A stretch of DNA of 64,000 bases from Edaphobacter sp. 12200R-103 (GCF_010093025.1 NZ_CP048114.1:4216001-4280000); one strand, 5' to 3'; shown: positions 8,451 to 16,023, numbered from the stretch's first letter. The notes: generated by a model not told the origin, from the letters alone. Translations and numbers: made by a program.

Positions 8451-8627
8451 TTAGCGAGCGATGCCACAGGCGTTGGGGTCGTCAGGAGCGCACATGGGGA
8501 TAGGCAGGGCGCTGTTGCGGGCGATGTTGACCTTGGCAGAGCTGGTGGCAGCAGAGGAAATCTGGGTGGAAGCGAAGGCTCCGGTGACAACGAGGGCGGC
8601 GACGACGGAACGGATGATGCTCTTCAT
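8451..8627 (-). CDS. Secreted microprotein, array copy 3
   Basis: I translated this copy codon by codon: 58 residues, signal peptide MKSIIRSVVAALVVTGAFAS, then TQISSAATSSAKVNIARN, then SALPIPMCAPDDPNACGIAR and TAA. The tail has Pro, Asp and two Cys residues and no hydrophobic anchor, so the product should be released to the periplasm or beyond. The codon choice is GC-rich and like that of neighbouring core genes, so there is no sign of recent transfer of the unit itself. Confidence 0.78.
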   Translation of the reverse strand: MKSIIRSVVAALVVTGAFASTQISSAATSSAKVNIARNSALPIPMCAPDDPNACGIAR

Positions 8628-8677
8628 GGGTATGGGTCCTTTAGTTGCTTGAATTCAGTAATTTACGAAGCTGCTTT

Positions 8678-8854
8678 TTAGCGAGCGATGCCACAGGCGT
8701 TGGGGTCGTCGGGAGCGCACATGGGGATAGGCAGGGCGCTGTTACGGGCGACGGTGACCTTGGCGGAGCTGGTGGAGGCAGAGGAGATCTGGGTGGAAGC
8801 GAAGGCCCCGGTGACAACGAGGGCGGCGACGACGGTGCGAATGATGTTCTTCAT
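8678..8854 (-). CDS. Secreted microprotein, array copy 2 (diverged)
   Basis: This copy starts MKNIIRTVVAALVVTGAFAS and has SSASTSSAKVTVARNSA before the same PMCAPDDPNACGIAR tail. Compared with copies 3-5 it has N for S at position 3, T for S at 7, S for A at 27 and TV for NI before ARN. The C-terminal 18 residues are unchanged, which points to constraint on the mature peptide and relaxed constraint on the signal region. The spacer differs slightly (an extra T before the stop and AATTGC instead of AGTTGC). Confidence 0.78.
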   Translation of the reverse strand: MKNIIRTVVAALVVTGAFASTQISSASTSSAKVTVARNSALPIPMCAPDDPNACGIAR

Positions 8855-8904
8855 GGGTATGGGTCCTTTTAATTGCTTAAATTCAGTAATTTACGAAGCT
8901 GCTT

Positions 8905-9081
8905 TTAGCGAGCGATGCCACAGGCGTTGGGGTCGTCGGGAGCGCACATGGGGATAGGCAGGGCGCTGTTACGGGCGACGGTGACCTTGGCGGAGCTGGT
9001 GGAGGCAGAGGAGATCTGGGTGGAAGCGAAGGCTCCGGTGATAACGAGGGCGGCGACGACTGTGCGAATAACGAACTTCAT
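8905..9081 (-). CDS. Secreted microprotein, array copy 1 (promoter-proximal)
   Basis: The first unit read encodes MKFVIRTVVAALVITGAFAS followed by SSASTSSAKVTVARNSA and the invariant PMCAPDDPNACGIAR tail. Its upstream region is unlike the spacers of the other copies: GAGGTTAACATC before the ATG, then AT-rich DNA with a 6-bp inverted repeat at 9158-9177, so the promoter for the whole array probably lies here. The frame stays open to 9153, but the added residues do not look like a signal peptide, so I use ATG 9081. Confidence 0.78.
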   Translation of the reverse strand: MKFVIRTVVAALVITGAFASTQISSASTSSAKVTVARNSALPIPMCAPDDPNACGIAR

Positions 9082-9416
9082 GATGTTAACCTCGGGAAAT
9101 TTTTTTCCTATGTTGCAAAAGATTTCGCTGGACAGATCAGCTGAAGTAAACATATGATGGACTCGTATATAAGTCCAATGGAATGAATGGTATATAAATG
9201 TATTTAGCGGGTAGAGTTACTGACGTAACAGACGATTTTGAACAGGGTCGAAGACTAACGTGCAAGCGCATCACGGAATTATGGCCAGATGATTGCTTGA
9301 GCGTTTAAAGCGTGACGTTGAAGGCCTGGAGCAAGAACAGATTTTCTCGCGGCACTGAACTCAGGACCCACTCAAAACCAATCCAGCCGGACTCAACAGG
9401 GTCGGTTAAATAGGAA
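9082..9416. other. AT-rich intergenic region upstream of the microprotein array
   Basis: About 335 bases with no credible gene. The part near 9100-9210 is AT-rich (runs of T, TATATAAATG and CGTATATAAG), fitting a promoter region for the leftward array. The rest, 9220-9416, shows nothing I can name. Confidence 0.5.
9158..9177. promoter_or_regulatory. Inverted repeat, candidate operator of the microprotein array
   Basis: tggact-cgtatata-agtcca: a perfect six-base inverted repeat with an eight-base AT-rich centre, 77 bases upstream of the first microprotein start. Position and form suit a regulator site or a promoter element; no regulator can be named. Confidence 0.35.
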
Positions 9417-9446
9417 GGCGCAATCCCCATGGAAGAGGATTGCGCC
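9417..9446. terminator. Hairpin terminator after infC
   Basis: Ten-base-pair stem ggcgcaatcc / ggattgcgcc with a ten-base loop, 24 bases past the infC stop on the minus strand. The T-tract is weak in the minus direction (TTCCTATTT) and better in the plus direction (CTTT). Confidence 0.7.
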
Positions 9447-9470
9447 CTTTGTGCTTTCCTGGATGTCTGT

Positions 9471-10094
9471 TTAGGCCTGGGCTACAGAGCTGTTTGCAGC
9501 CGCCTCGGGTGCATGTCCCTTGTCGGGAGCCGCAGAGGCTTTCTTCGGTGCACTTTCCGCTTTCTTTGAAGGCGCGAGAATGGCATGGAGGGTAGTACCT
9601 TCCATGCGCGGCATAAACTCAACGGTACCGGCCTCTCCCACGTCCGTGATAAGGCGATTAATGATCTTATAACCGAGGTCGCGGTGCGCCATCTGACGGC
9701 CTTTGAAGCGCAGCGAGGCCTTTACCTTATCGCCTTCATTGAGGAAACGGATGGCCTGATTTTTTTTGGTCTGGTAATCGTGCTCGTCGACAGTGACAGA
9801 GAACTTCACCTCTTTAATGGTGATGACCTTCTGTTTCTTCCGCGCGGCCCGATCGCTCTTGTCCTTTTCGTAGAGGAACTTGCCGTAGTCCTGGATCTTG
9901 CACACGGGTGGAACGGCGTTCGGTGAGATTTCAACGAGGTCCAGAGAACGCTCCCGGGCCATCTTCAGGGCCTCAAACGGGGGCATTACGCCAAGCTGTT
10001 CGCCGTTTTCGTCGATGACACGAACTTCGCGGGCGCGGATTCGCTCGTTGGTACGAATAAAGGATTTTGCGGAACGTTTATCGATCGGTGGAAT
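9471..10094 (-). CDS. infC: Translation initiation factor IF-3
   Basis: IF-3 binds the 30S subunit and checks start-codon pairing. The frame holds the full two-domain protein: N-domain FIRTNERIRAREVRVIDENG then MPPFEALKMARERSLDLVEI, a basic linker (KKQKVITIKEVKF), and the C-domain with FLNEGDKVKASLRFKGRQ and GTVEFMPRMEG. The C-terminal Ala/Lys-rich tail of about 30 residues is longer than in E. coli. No ATG, GTG or TTG precedes the N-domain; instead ATT at 10094-10092 sits six bases after a perfect GGAGG (10101-10105), giving 207 residues. AUU starts are known for infC and allow autocontrol by IF-3. rpmI and rplT, which often follow infC, are absent here. Confidence 0.93.
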   Translation of the reverse strand: MPPIDKRSAKSFIRTNERIRAREVRVIDENGEQLGVMPPFEALKMARERSLDLVEISPNAVPPVCKIQDYGKFLYEKDKSDRAARKKQKVITIKEVKFSVTVDEHDYQTKKNQAIRFLNEGDKVKASLRFKGRQMAHRDLGYKIINRLITDVGEAGTVEFMPRMEGTTLHAILAPSKKAESAPKKASAAPDKGHAPEAAANSSVAQA

Positions 10095-10105
10095 AAGTCG
10101 CCTCC
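10092..10105 (-). promoter_or_regulatory. infC ribosome-binding site with rare AUU start codon
   Basis: On the minus strand GGAGG (10105-10101), six bases, then ATT (10094-10092). The N-domain of IF-3 is in frame directly after, and the first in-frame ATG (9986) would delete about 36 residues of conserved sequence. This fits the known AUU-based feedback of IF-3 on its own mRNA. Confidence 0.8.
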
Positions 10106-10406
10106 ACAGCCTGCCTCATAGGCTTGCCATGTGTATCTGTCTTGGATTTACAGTCGCCTGCAAGGAAGCGCTGCACATTGAAGTATAGCATTCCGTTGGA
10201 TGCGAGTGCGGCGGCGAATGATGTGCCCGGTGGACCAACGAGACAGGGCGATGAGAGCATCTTACGCAACGTTCCCTTATGCTTTTCATGCGCTGCATGG
10301 GATTTTTGTACGTTACGGATGTTGTGTATTGTAGGAGACGAATGAATACGAGTTCGCGTCTCTTCAGAGCGGATTTCTTTCCAGGCTGGGAGAAGAGAGA
10401 AGAAAG
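10106..10406. other. Divergent intergenic region infC / response regulator
   Basis: About 300 bases between two divergent genes. It contains short open frames in several phases, but none has a ribosome site plus recognisable sequence. An AT-richer part around 10295-10345 could hold promoters. No leader structure identified. Confidence 0.4.
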
Positions 10407-10955
10407 ATGAAGAAGCGCATCCTGCTGGTCGATGATGAGGTCGCTGTTCTGCTGACATTGAAGGCCGTGCTTGAGATCAATGGCTTTGATGTGGATACGG
10501 CGGCATCGGGACGGGAGGGCAAGCTGAAGCTGCGCTCCAACGAATACGACATGGTGATCAGCGATATGCGGATGGAGAGCGATCAGGCCGGAGCTGCGGT
10601 CATTGCGGCGGCCAGATCGGCTTCGTACCGGCCGGCAGTTGCTCTTCTGACGGCGTACCCGCTGGCAGAGGAGGACTGGCAGGATATGGGGGCGGACCGA
10701 ATGCTGGTAAAGCCCATGCATACGCGCCTTCTGCTGGAGCAGATCGATCGCTTAATGAAGAGCCACGAGACTAAGCGCGCGGGCAAAGGTTCAACGTTGA
10801 GCGCAGACGCTATATCCTCTGAAACCACGAAGAAATCAACCACCAAGTCGGGCGCGAAGAAGATGGTTAAGGCGCCAGACAGCAAAAAGACGGTGGCAAA
10901 GACCACCAATACCACTTCCAGAAAAGCGGCCCGGCCGTCCGCAGCGAACCGCTGA
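10407..10955 (+). CDS. Response regulator receiver domain with a lysine-rich tail
   Basis: Residues 1-115 form a CheY-like receiver: acidic pair D9-D10, phospho-acceptor D53 in MVISDMRM, T82 in LLTAYP and K102 in LVKPMHT are all present, so phosphorylation should work. There is no DNA-binding output domain. Residues 120-182 are a disordered Lys/Ala/Thr-rich tail (KKSTTKSGAKK, KKTVAKTTNTTSRKAARPS) of the kind seen in histone-H1-like proteins, which might bind nucleic acid. GAGAGAAGAAAG precedes the ATG. Downstream, convergent, is a lone histidine-kinase dimerisation domain; a functional link is inference from position. Confidence 0.85.
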   Translation: MKKRILLVDDEVAVLLTLKAVLEINGFDVDTAASGREGKLKLRSNEYDMVISDMRMESDQAGAAVIAAARSASYRPAVALLTAYPLAEEDWQDMGADRMLVKPMHTRLLLEQIDRLMKSHETKRAGKGSTLSADAISSETTKKSTTKSGAKKMVKAPDSKKTVAKTTNTTSRKAARPSAANR

Positions 10956-11006
10956 ACAACCGCGTTGTTGAATAACCGCTTTAGCTGAAATAGGTGGTTA
11001 CGCCTG

Positions 11007-11276
11007 TCAGGGCTGGGAGTTTTCCTTAACGTAATTTCGCAGGGCCAGGTTAATGTCCATGGCCTTGTTGACTCCGTTGTCCAGCATGCGGAGCCATTCG
11101 GAACCTGGCTCCTTCAGGCCGACCGTGCCTAACAGATAACTGGTCTGGACGATTACCTCAAGCGCGTTGCTGAGTTCGTGCGCCATCTTCCGGATCTCGA
11201 TGGCGAGATCTGCAGGGATGGTCTCACTTGCCTTACCGGGAGCCTGGGGTGGCGAACTGTTCGCAGGTTTGTTCAT
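11007..11276 (-). CDS. Lone HisKA/DHp-like helical domain protein
   Basis: A protein of 89 residues. After a Pro/Ser-rich start, residues 23-85 read like the dimerisation/phospho-acceptor domain of a histidine kinase: AIEIRKMAHELSNALEVI with H33 in the HEL-N position of the H-box, then a second helix (EWLRMLDNGVNKAMDINLALRNYV). No ATPase domain follows and the frame ends cleanly, so it is not a fragment broken by a visible frameshift. It could act as a phosphotransfer adaptor, a decoy for another kinase, or a structural relic. It converges on the receiver-only regulator at 10407. Confidence 0.65.
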   Translation of the reverse strand: MNKPANSSPPQAPGKASETIPADLAIEIRKMAHELSNALEVIVQTSYLLGTVGLKEPGSEWLRMLDNGVNKAMDINLALRNYVKENSQP

Positions 11277-11410
11277 GTTCTGGCAGCGCTCCTTGCAGTG
11301 ACCAGTCTAGACGACGATCGCGCGTAATTGACAGGCGACCTGTGCTTTGCGACACTAAAGACTCGCGGTTGCGGTGTTCAGCCTTATAAGGCAGAGCGTG
11401 TACGACCGTT

Positions 11411-11497
11411 GCCGAAGTGGCGGAATTGGCAGACGCGCATGGTTCAGGTCCATGTACTCGCAAGGGTGTGGGGGTTCGAGTCCCCCCTTCGGCACCA
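11411..11497 (+). tRNA. tRNA-Leu (anticodon CAG)
   Basis: An 87-base gene with acceptor stem gccgaag / cttcggc, discriminator A and encoded CCA (11495-11497). The anticodon arm catgg-ttCAGgt-ccatg gives CAG, reading CUG. The long variable arm and GGTTCGAGTCC T-arm are as expected for a class II leucine tRNA. A terminator hairpin follows at 11518. Confidence 0.96.
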
Positions 11498-11517
11498 AAA
11501 GATTGAAGCAGGCTCCG

Positions 11518-11547
11518 AGAGAGAAGCGATCATGCTTCTCTCTTTTG
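11518..11547 (+). terminator. Terminator after tRNA-Leu
   Basis: Perfect ten-base-pair stem agagagaagc / gcttctctct, six-base loop, directly followed by TTTT. It starts 20 bases past the tRNA CCA end. Confidence 0.85.
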
Positions 11548-11654
11548 CTTTGTGATCCTTTTTCCCTTGAAGATGTTGCTTTCAACGGAAGCCCCCTTGG
11601 GCTCGAGGATCTGTTTCTCTGCTATCGCGACGATACGCACTAAAATGAAGGTAT

Positions 11655-12464
11655 ATGCCGACCCGACTTGATGAGATTGTTGCGAATACGTCCCGTGAGG
11701 TGGCGGAACGAAAAGCCGTTGCAGATAAAGGTCTGATCGAGCAGAGAGCCGCTGCTCACACGCCGCGGGGTTTTGCTGCGCGGCTGAAAAGCGTAAGCCA
11801 GAATGGCCCTGCCATGATCTCCGAGATCAAAAAGGCCTCCCCATCGAAGGGCCTGATCCGCGAGGATTTCGATCCGTTGGCTTTAGCGAAGGGCTTTGAG
11901 GCTGGAGGCGCGGCTGCGCTCTCCATCCTGACCGATACGAAATACTTCCAGGGATCGCTGGCATACCTTGAAGCGGCCTCACAGGCGGTGAAGATCCCGT
12001 GCCTGCGAAAGGACTTCATCGTCGATCCCTTCCAGATGGTGGAAGCCAGGGCCTTTGGGGCCGATGCGATCCTGCTGATTGTGGCGGTCCATACCGATAC
12101 GGAGCTTGCGAGTCTGCGCAAGGAAGCTCACAACTACGCGCTGGATGTTCTCTGCGAGGTCCACTCCTCCGAGGAGCTGAAGCGGGCGGTCGATCTGGGG
12201 TTCGATGTGATCGGTGTGAACAGCCGTGACCTTCGCACCTTCGAGATGCACCCGGAGCTTCTGTTCGAGCTTGTGGATGCTATGCCCGCGGGCACGGTGA
12301 AGGTGGCTGAGAGTGGCCTGCGCGGTGCTGAGGAGATCGCAAAGCTGAGGGATGCGGGCTATGATGCGTTCCTCATGGGCGAGACTCTGATGCGACAGCC
12401 TGATCCTGGTGTGGCGCTGGCAGAGCTGCTGCGACATGGGTACTCCGAACGGGTCCTGCGATGA
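11655..12464 (+). CDS. trpC: Indole-3-glycerol phosphate synthase
   Basis: TrpC closes the indole ring of CdRP to give indole-3-glycerol phosphate. The 269-residue TIM barrel has the family signature motifs: MISEIKKASPSKGLI with the catalytic lysine, LSILTDTKYFQGS, PCLRKDFIVDPFQ with the second active-site lysine, GANSR-like VIGVNSRDL, and VAESGL plus FLMGETLM for phosphate binding. The stop overlaps the trpF start by four bases (ATGA), so the two are translationally coupled. No other trp genes are seen here; the rest of the pathway must lie elsewhere. Confidence 0.96.
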   Translation: MPTRLDEIVANTSREVAERKAVADKGLIEQRAAAHTPRGFAARLKSVSQNGPAMISEIKKASPSKGLIREDFDPLALAKGFEAGGAAALSILTDTKYFQGSLAYLEAASQAVKIPCLRKDFIVDPFQMVEARAFGADAILLIVAVHTDTELASLRKEAHNYALDVLCEVHSSEELKRAVDLGFDVIGVNSRDLRTFEMHPELLFELVDAMPAGTVKVAESGLRGAEEIAKLRDAGYDAFLMGETLMRQPDPGVALAELLRHGYSERVLR

Positions 12465-13132
12465 CATGGGGCAAGATCTGCGGCAACACGAGTCTTGCTG
12501 ACGCGCAGCTCGCGATCGAATACGGCGCGGATGCGTTGGGATTCGTCTTCGCGGAGAGCAAACGTCGCGTCACGCCTGGACATGTTGCTACGATTACGCC
12601 GCATCTCCCACAGAATGTCGAACGCGTAGGAGTCTTCTACAGCCGGGATGCGGCGGAGATTGCGTCTGTGGTCGAGCAGGCGGGATTGACGGCGGCGCAG
12701 CTTCACGGCGGCCTTGATCTTTCTCTGATCGAAGAGCTTCGTCATCGTCTCGGCAAAGAGTTCGGGCTGATCCAGACGCTGCACTGGGTCGTTGGAAGTG
12801 ACAGTGCGCAACGGCTGAAGGAAGAGCTTCGAGAGATTGCAGCTTTCGGGCTGGTCGACCGCGTGCTTGTTGATTCGAAGGTGGGATCGGCGGGCGGTGG
12901 GACGGGGGTCTCCTTCGATTGGGCGGCGGCTCGCAACGTTTTTCGAGAGGCTGCTCCCCAGCTCCGTATTATTGCTGCCGGCGGATTGCGTCCTGAGAAT
13001 GTCGGTGAGGCGATTCGTGCGCTGAATCCGTGGGGGGTCGATGTTGCGAGTGGCGTGGAAGCCGGGCCTGGTGAGAAGGATCCTGAGAAGCTGCGCGCAT
13101 TTTTGCGGGCGGCTAAAGCGGGTTCGCGGTAG
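12461..13132 (+). CDS. trpF: Phosphoribosylanthranilate isomerase
   Basis: TrpF turns phosphoribosylanthranilate into CdRP, the substrate of TrpC. The 223-residue barrel opens WGKICGNTSLADAQLA, with the catalytic cysteine of the KICG motif at residue 6, then GADALGFVFAESKRRVTP, QLHG, the acid residue region LVDSKVGSAGGGTGVSFDW, and IIAAGGLRPENVGEAI for phosphate binding. Translation is coupled to trpC by the ATGA overlap. A copy of the intergenic palindrome lies 43 bases downstream. Confidence 0.95.
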   Translation: MTWGKICGNTSLADAQLAIEYGADALGFVFAESKRRVTPGHVATITPHLPQNVERVGVFYSRDAAEIASVVEQAGLTAAQLHGGLDLSLIEELRHRLGKEFGLIQTLHWVVGSDSAQRLKEELREIAAFGLVDRVLVDSKVGSAGGGTGVSFDWAAARNVFREAAPQLRIIAAGGLRPENVGEAIRALNPWGVDVASGVEAGPGEKDPEKLRAFLRAAKAGSR

Positions 13133-13174
13133 AGTCTCTTCCCGAAGCACCCTAGGTGCTATTGGCAAAATACA

Positions 13175-13201
13175 GGGATTCTTCGCTTCGCTCAGAATGA
13201 C
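13175..13201 (+). repeat. Intergenic palindromic repeat copy
   Basis: gggattcttcgcttcgctcagaatgac, matching 858-884 in nearly all positions; the inner cgaagcg-type palindrome is intact (ttcgcttcgc). Located between trpF and the convergent prolyl oligopeptidase gene. Confidence 0.75.
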
Positions 13202-13260
13202 GGCTTCTAATAAGCCGACTGGTTGAAGATTTCGATGAGAGTTCAGGCGAAGATTGGTTC

Positions 13261-15372
13261 CTATACTGTTTCTTCAATGTGTAGCTGAACCTGCAGGTGG
13301 AGCGCCAGGAAGGTGAGCTGGTCGACGATGATTTCGACGCGCTTAGTCAGGGGCATCCCGCTGCCGTGTCCGGCGCGTGTCTCTACGCGGATGAGGATGG
13401 GATTGGGGCCAGTTTGCGTTGCCTGCATGGCTGCGGCGAATTTGAAGCTGTGCGCTGGATAGACGCGATCGTCATGGTCGCCTGTGGTGATGAGGGTCGG
13501 AGGATACTCAACGCCCGGCCTGATGTTGTGGAGTGGAGAGTAGCGGAAGATGGCGCGAAACTCTTCTTCCTTCTCGGTGGGAGCGCCGTAGTCCGTCTTC
13601 CAGGCCCAGCCGATGGTGAACTTGTCGAAGCGCAGCATGTCCATCACTCCAACAGCGGCAATCGCCGCTCCAAAAAGGTCGGGGCGTTGCAGCTCGCAGG
13701 CCGCGACCAGAAGGCCGCCATTGCTTCCGCCTGAGATTCCGAGGCGCGAGGGTGAGGTGTAACCGTTCGAGACGAGCCACTCGGCGGCGGCGATGAAGTC
13801 GTCAAAGACGTTCTGTTTGTTGAGGCGCGTTCCCGCTTCATGCCAGGCTTCGCCGTACTCTCCGCCACCGCGCAGGCTGGGCTGTGCATAGATGCCGCCC
13901 ATCTCCATCCATAGCAGGTTTCCTGCGGAGAAATCGGGCCGGAGGGAGATGTTGAATCCGCCATATCCGTAGAGCAGTGTGGGATTTTTGCCGTCCAGCG
14001 CGAGGCCCTTTTTGTAGCTCAGGAACATGGGGACGCGCGTGCCGTCCTTGCTCGTGTAGAAGACCTGCTTCGTTTCAAACTGTGCGGGATCGAACTTCAA
14101 CTTCGGCTGACGGAAGATGGTTGATTGGCGCGTCTTCATGTCGACGCGGTAGACCGTTGCCGGCGTGGTGAAGTTGCTGAACTGATAAAAGGTTTCGGTG
14201 TCAGTGCGCTTGCCTTCAAACCCAGCCGCCGTTCCGATTGCCGGAAGCTCGAGCCGTTCCAGCGGGGCGCCGTCGGCTGTATACAGCATCACCATACTCT
14301 GTGCATTGGCCAGGTAGTTCGCAATCAGCGTGTTGTCGATCATGCCGATGCTATCGAGTTTGTGCGCGCTCTCCGGGATGATGGTCTTCCACTGGCTGCG
14401 TGCAGGATCAGTAAGATCAACCTGCATGACGCGGCCGTTGGGAGCCTCGAAGGTGGTGTGAATCCAGAAGCGCGTGCCGTCGCTGTCGATGACGGAATAG
14501 ACTGCGTCCGCAGCGTCAGCGAGGGTTACGGTTGTGCCTTGAGGATCTTCAAGGTCACGAATCGAAAGCTGGTTGTTGGGGCTTGATCCCTTGGTCTGGT
14601 AGATCAGGAGGTATCGTCCGTCGTGACTGACGCCTGCGCCGAGGTTGATCTCCTTATCGTCGGGCCGGTCGAAGATGAGGCGGTCTTCGCTCTGCGGGGT
14701 TCCGAGTTTGTGGAGGAAGATCTTGTGGAAGTAGTTGGCCTCCTTGAGAGCATCTTCCTTTGGGCGGTCGTAGCCTTGATAGAAAAATCCGGAGCTGTCC
14801 TTGAGCCATGAGGCGGAGCTGAACTTGGACCAGGCCACGACATCAGGAAGATCGTCTCCGGTGGCGACGTCACGCACATGCCAGGTGATCCAGTCCGAGC
14901 CCGCATCGGCGATAGAGTAGGCGGCAAGGCTGCCATCGTCGGAGATGCTGAGATCGATCACGGCCACGGTTCCATCGACCGAGAGTGTATTGGGATCGAG
15001 CAGCACTTTGGGCTCGCCGTCCAAACCTTCGGTCCAGAAGAGGACACTCTGGTTTTGAAGGCCGGTATTGTGCCAGTAGAAGTAGCGCGATCCTTTGAGG
15101 ACCGGCGCGCTGAAGCGCTCGAAGTTGATCAGATCCATCATGCGGCGGTGCATGGCGTCACGAGCTGGAAATCCATCCAGAACGCTTCGCGTGAGTTGAT
15201 TTTCCTGCTCGATCCACTGCGTTACTTCGGAGGAATCGAGGTCTTCCATCCAGCGATATGGGTCGGAGACCTTGGTCCCGAAGTAATCGTCCACCTGATC
15301 AACGGTGCGGGCCGCGGGATAGGTGAGTGAAGGCAGGGTGGAGACTTCGGCGGTTTCGTTGGCAGGATTCAT
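13261..15372 (-). CDS. Prolyl oligopeptidase family serine peptidase (S9A)
   Basis: This 703-residue protein matches the S9A family in length and order: an N-terminal YPAARTVDQVDDYFGTKVSDPYRWMEDLD stretch (family hallmark), a seven-bladed propeller region at about residues 75-425, and a C-terminal alpha/beta hydrolase. The nucleophile is S550 in GISGGSNGG; the acid lies in GDHDDRVYP and the histidine in RAGHGSGMP. No signal peptide is evident, so it is probably cytoplasmic, cleaving after proline in short peptides. It is a single gene, with palindromic repeats just outside both ends. Confidence 0.95.
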   Translation of the reverse strand: MNPANETAEVSTLPSLTYPAARTVDQVDDYFGTKVSDPYRWMEDLDSSEVTQWIEQENQLTRSVLDGFPARDAMHRRMMDLINFERFSAPVLKGSRYFYWHNTGLQNQSVLFWTEGLDGEPKVLLDPNTLSVDGTVAVIDLSISDDGSLAAYSIADAGSDWITWHVRDVATGDDLPDVVAWSKFSSASWLKDSSGFFYQGYDRPKEDALKEANYFHKIFLHKLGTPQSEDRLIFDRPDDKEINLGAGVSHDGRYLLIYQTKGSSPNNQLSIRDLEDPQGTTVTLADAADAVYSVIDSDGTRFWIHTTFEAPNGRVMQVDLTDPARSQWKTIIPESAHKLDSIGMIDNTLIANYLANAQSMVMLYTADGAPLERLELPAIGTAAGFEGKRTDTETFYQFSNFTTPATVYRVDMKTRQSTIFRQPKLKFDPAQFETKQVFYTSKDGTRVPMFLSYKKGLALDGKNPTLLYGYGGFNISLRPDFSAGNLLWMEMGGIYAQPSLRGGGEYGEAWHEAGTRLNKQNVFDDFIAAAEWLVSNGYTSPSRLGISGGSNGGLLVAACELQRPDLFGAAIAAVGVMDMLRFDKFTIGWAWKTDYGAPTEKEEEFRAIFRYSPLHNIRPGVEYPPTLITTGDHDDRVYPAHSFKFAAAMQATQTGPNPILIRVETRAGHGSGMPLTKRVEIIVDQLTFLALHLQVQLHIEETV

Positions 15373-15472
15373 CTGTAGCGGAGGCCTCTGGCTGTGGATC
15401 GTGTGAACCGGGATGGTTCTGGTCCATTTTATTTGGAGGGGAGATTTTGGGGATGTATGGCGGGGCAGAGCC

Positions 15473-15511
15473 GCAGATCCTTCGACTCGCTTCGCTCGCT
15501 CAGAATGACAC
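15473..15511 (+). repeat. Intergenic palindromic repeat copy, long form
   Basis: gcagatccttcgactcgcttcgctcgctcagaatgacac. The centre cgagcgaagcgag / ctcgcttcgctcg is self-complementary. This long form is almost the same as the copy embedded in glmS at 31768-31806. Confidence 0.8.
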
Positions 15512-15669
15512 TTTCAGGATGTAAGAGAACGCTCCTGCGACCAGCAATCTGAATTAAAGCAACGGAGGGCCCATCTTATGAAGGTGAGCCCTCGTGCTGG
15601 TGCTCTGCGCATATCCGGGAGATCATGCGACAGAGTACGTTTGCGACAGCGTGACGGGGCGGCGCGAGA

Positions 15670-16023
15670 CTAACGGCGGTGGCCGTAAGCGTGCCCATGT
15701 CCGTGATGGCCGTGCCAATCGCGCGGTCCCCAGCCTCCCTGGGAATAACGCCAGCCGCGATCTTCATGAATCCATCGCGGATTGCGCCATGCTGCACCGT
15801 AGTAGGGGGGGCGCGCCCACCGGCCGGAGTACCAGACGTACTGTCCTTGTACAGGAGCCCAATAGCCCGGCACCCATACGTATCCAGCCTGTGGAACAGG
15901 GGGAGCAACTTCATACCGGACAGGAGGGGGAGGGGTTCCGATCATGATAGAGATCTGGCCGAATGCAGGTGCCGCAAAGGTTGAGGCGGCAAGCAGTGGT
16001 GCCAACAACCATTTCACTTTCAT
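15670..16023 (-). CDS. Secreted YXWGXW-type repeat protein
   Basis: This 117-residue protein starts with a clear signal peptide (MKVKWLLAPLLAASTFAAPAFG, cleavage near residue 22). The mature part is rich in Pro, Tyr, Trp, Gly and His, with the pattern GYVWVPGYWAP, QYVWYSGRWARPPY and WRNPRWI that defines the YXWGXW repeat family, and ends in a Gly/His-rich tail that may bind metal. Family members are exported proteins of unknown role, common in soil bacteria. It stands alone; start supported by AAGGAGCACG ahead of ATG 16023. Confidence 0.82.
   Translation of the reverse strand: MKVKWLLAPLLAASTFAAPAFGQISIMIGTPPPPVRYEVAPPVPQAGYVWVPGYWAPVQGQYVWYSGRWARPPYYGAAWRNPRWIHEDRGWRYSQGGWGPRDWHGHHGHGHAYGHRR

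Larger units (their letters stand above)
7997..9081 (-). repeat. Five-copy 227-bp tandem repeat, each unit a complete microprotein gene
   Basis: Start codons lie at 9081, 8854, 8627, 8400 and 8173, exactly 227 bases apart. Each unit has a 177-base coding part and a 50-base spacer with its own AAAGGA ribosome site. Units 1-3 from the left are nearly identical, including spacers; the two on the right (upstream) differ by several substitutions, and the first has a different leader. The pattern indicates recent expansion from one end. Confidence 0.95.

Noticed and set aside
7949-8957. Repeated plus-strand frames across the tandem array (58-90 residues, beginning MPQALGSSGAHMG or MLEFSNLRK).
   Set aside because: They are antisense to the microprotein genes; the minus-strand frames have signal peptides, ribosome sites and a conserved tail, while the plus-strand ones run through the spacers without any such signal.
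7997-9081. The regular repeat could be taken for a CRISPR array or a satellite.
   Set aside because: The unit is 227 bases, coding throughout 177 of them, with no unique spacers and no cas genes in the window.
11328-11643. Short frames overlapping tRNA-Leu.
   Set aside because: They cross a complete tRNA and its terminator; no protein features.
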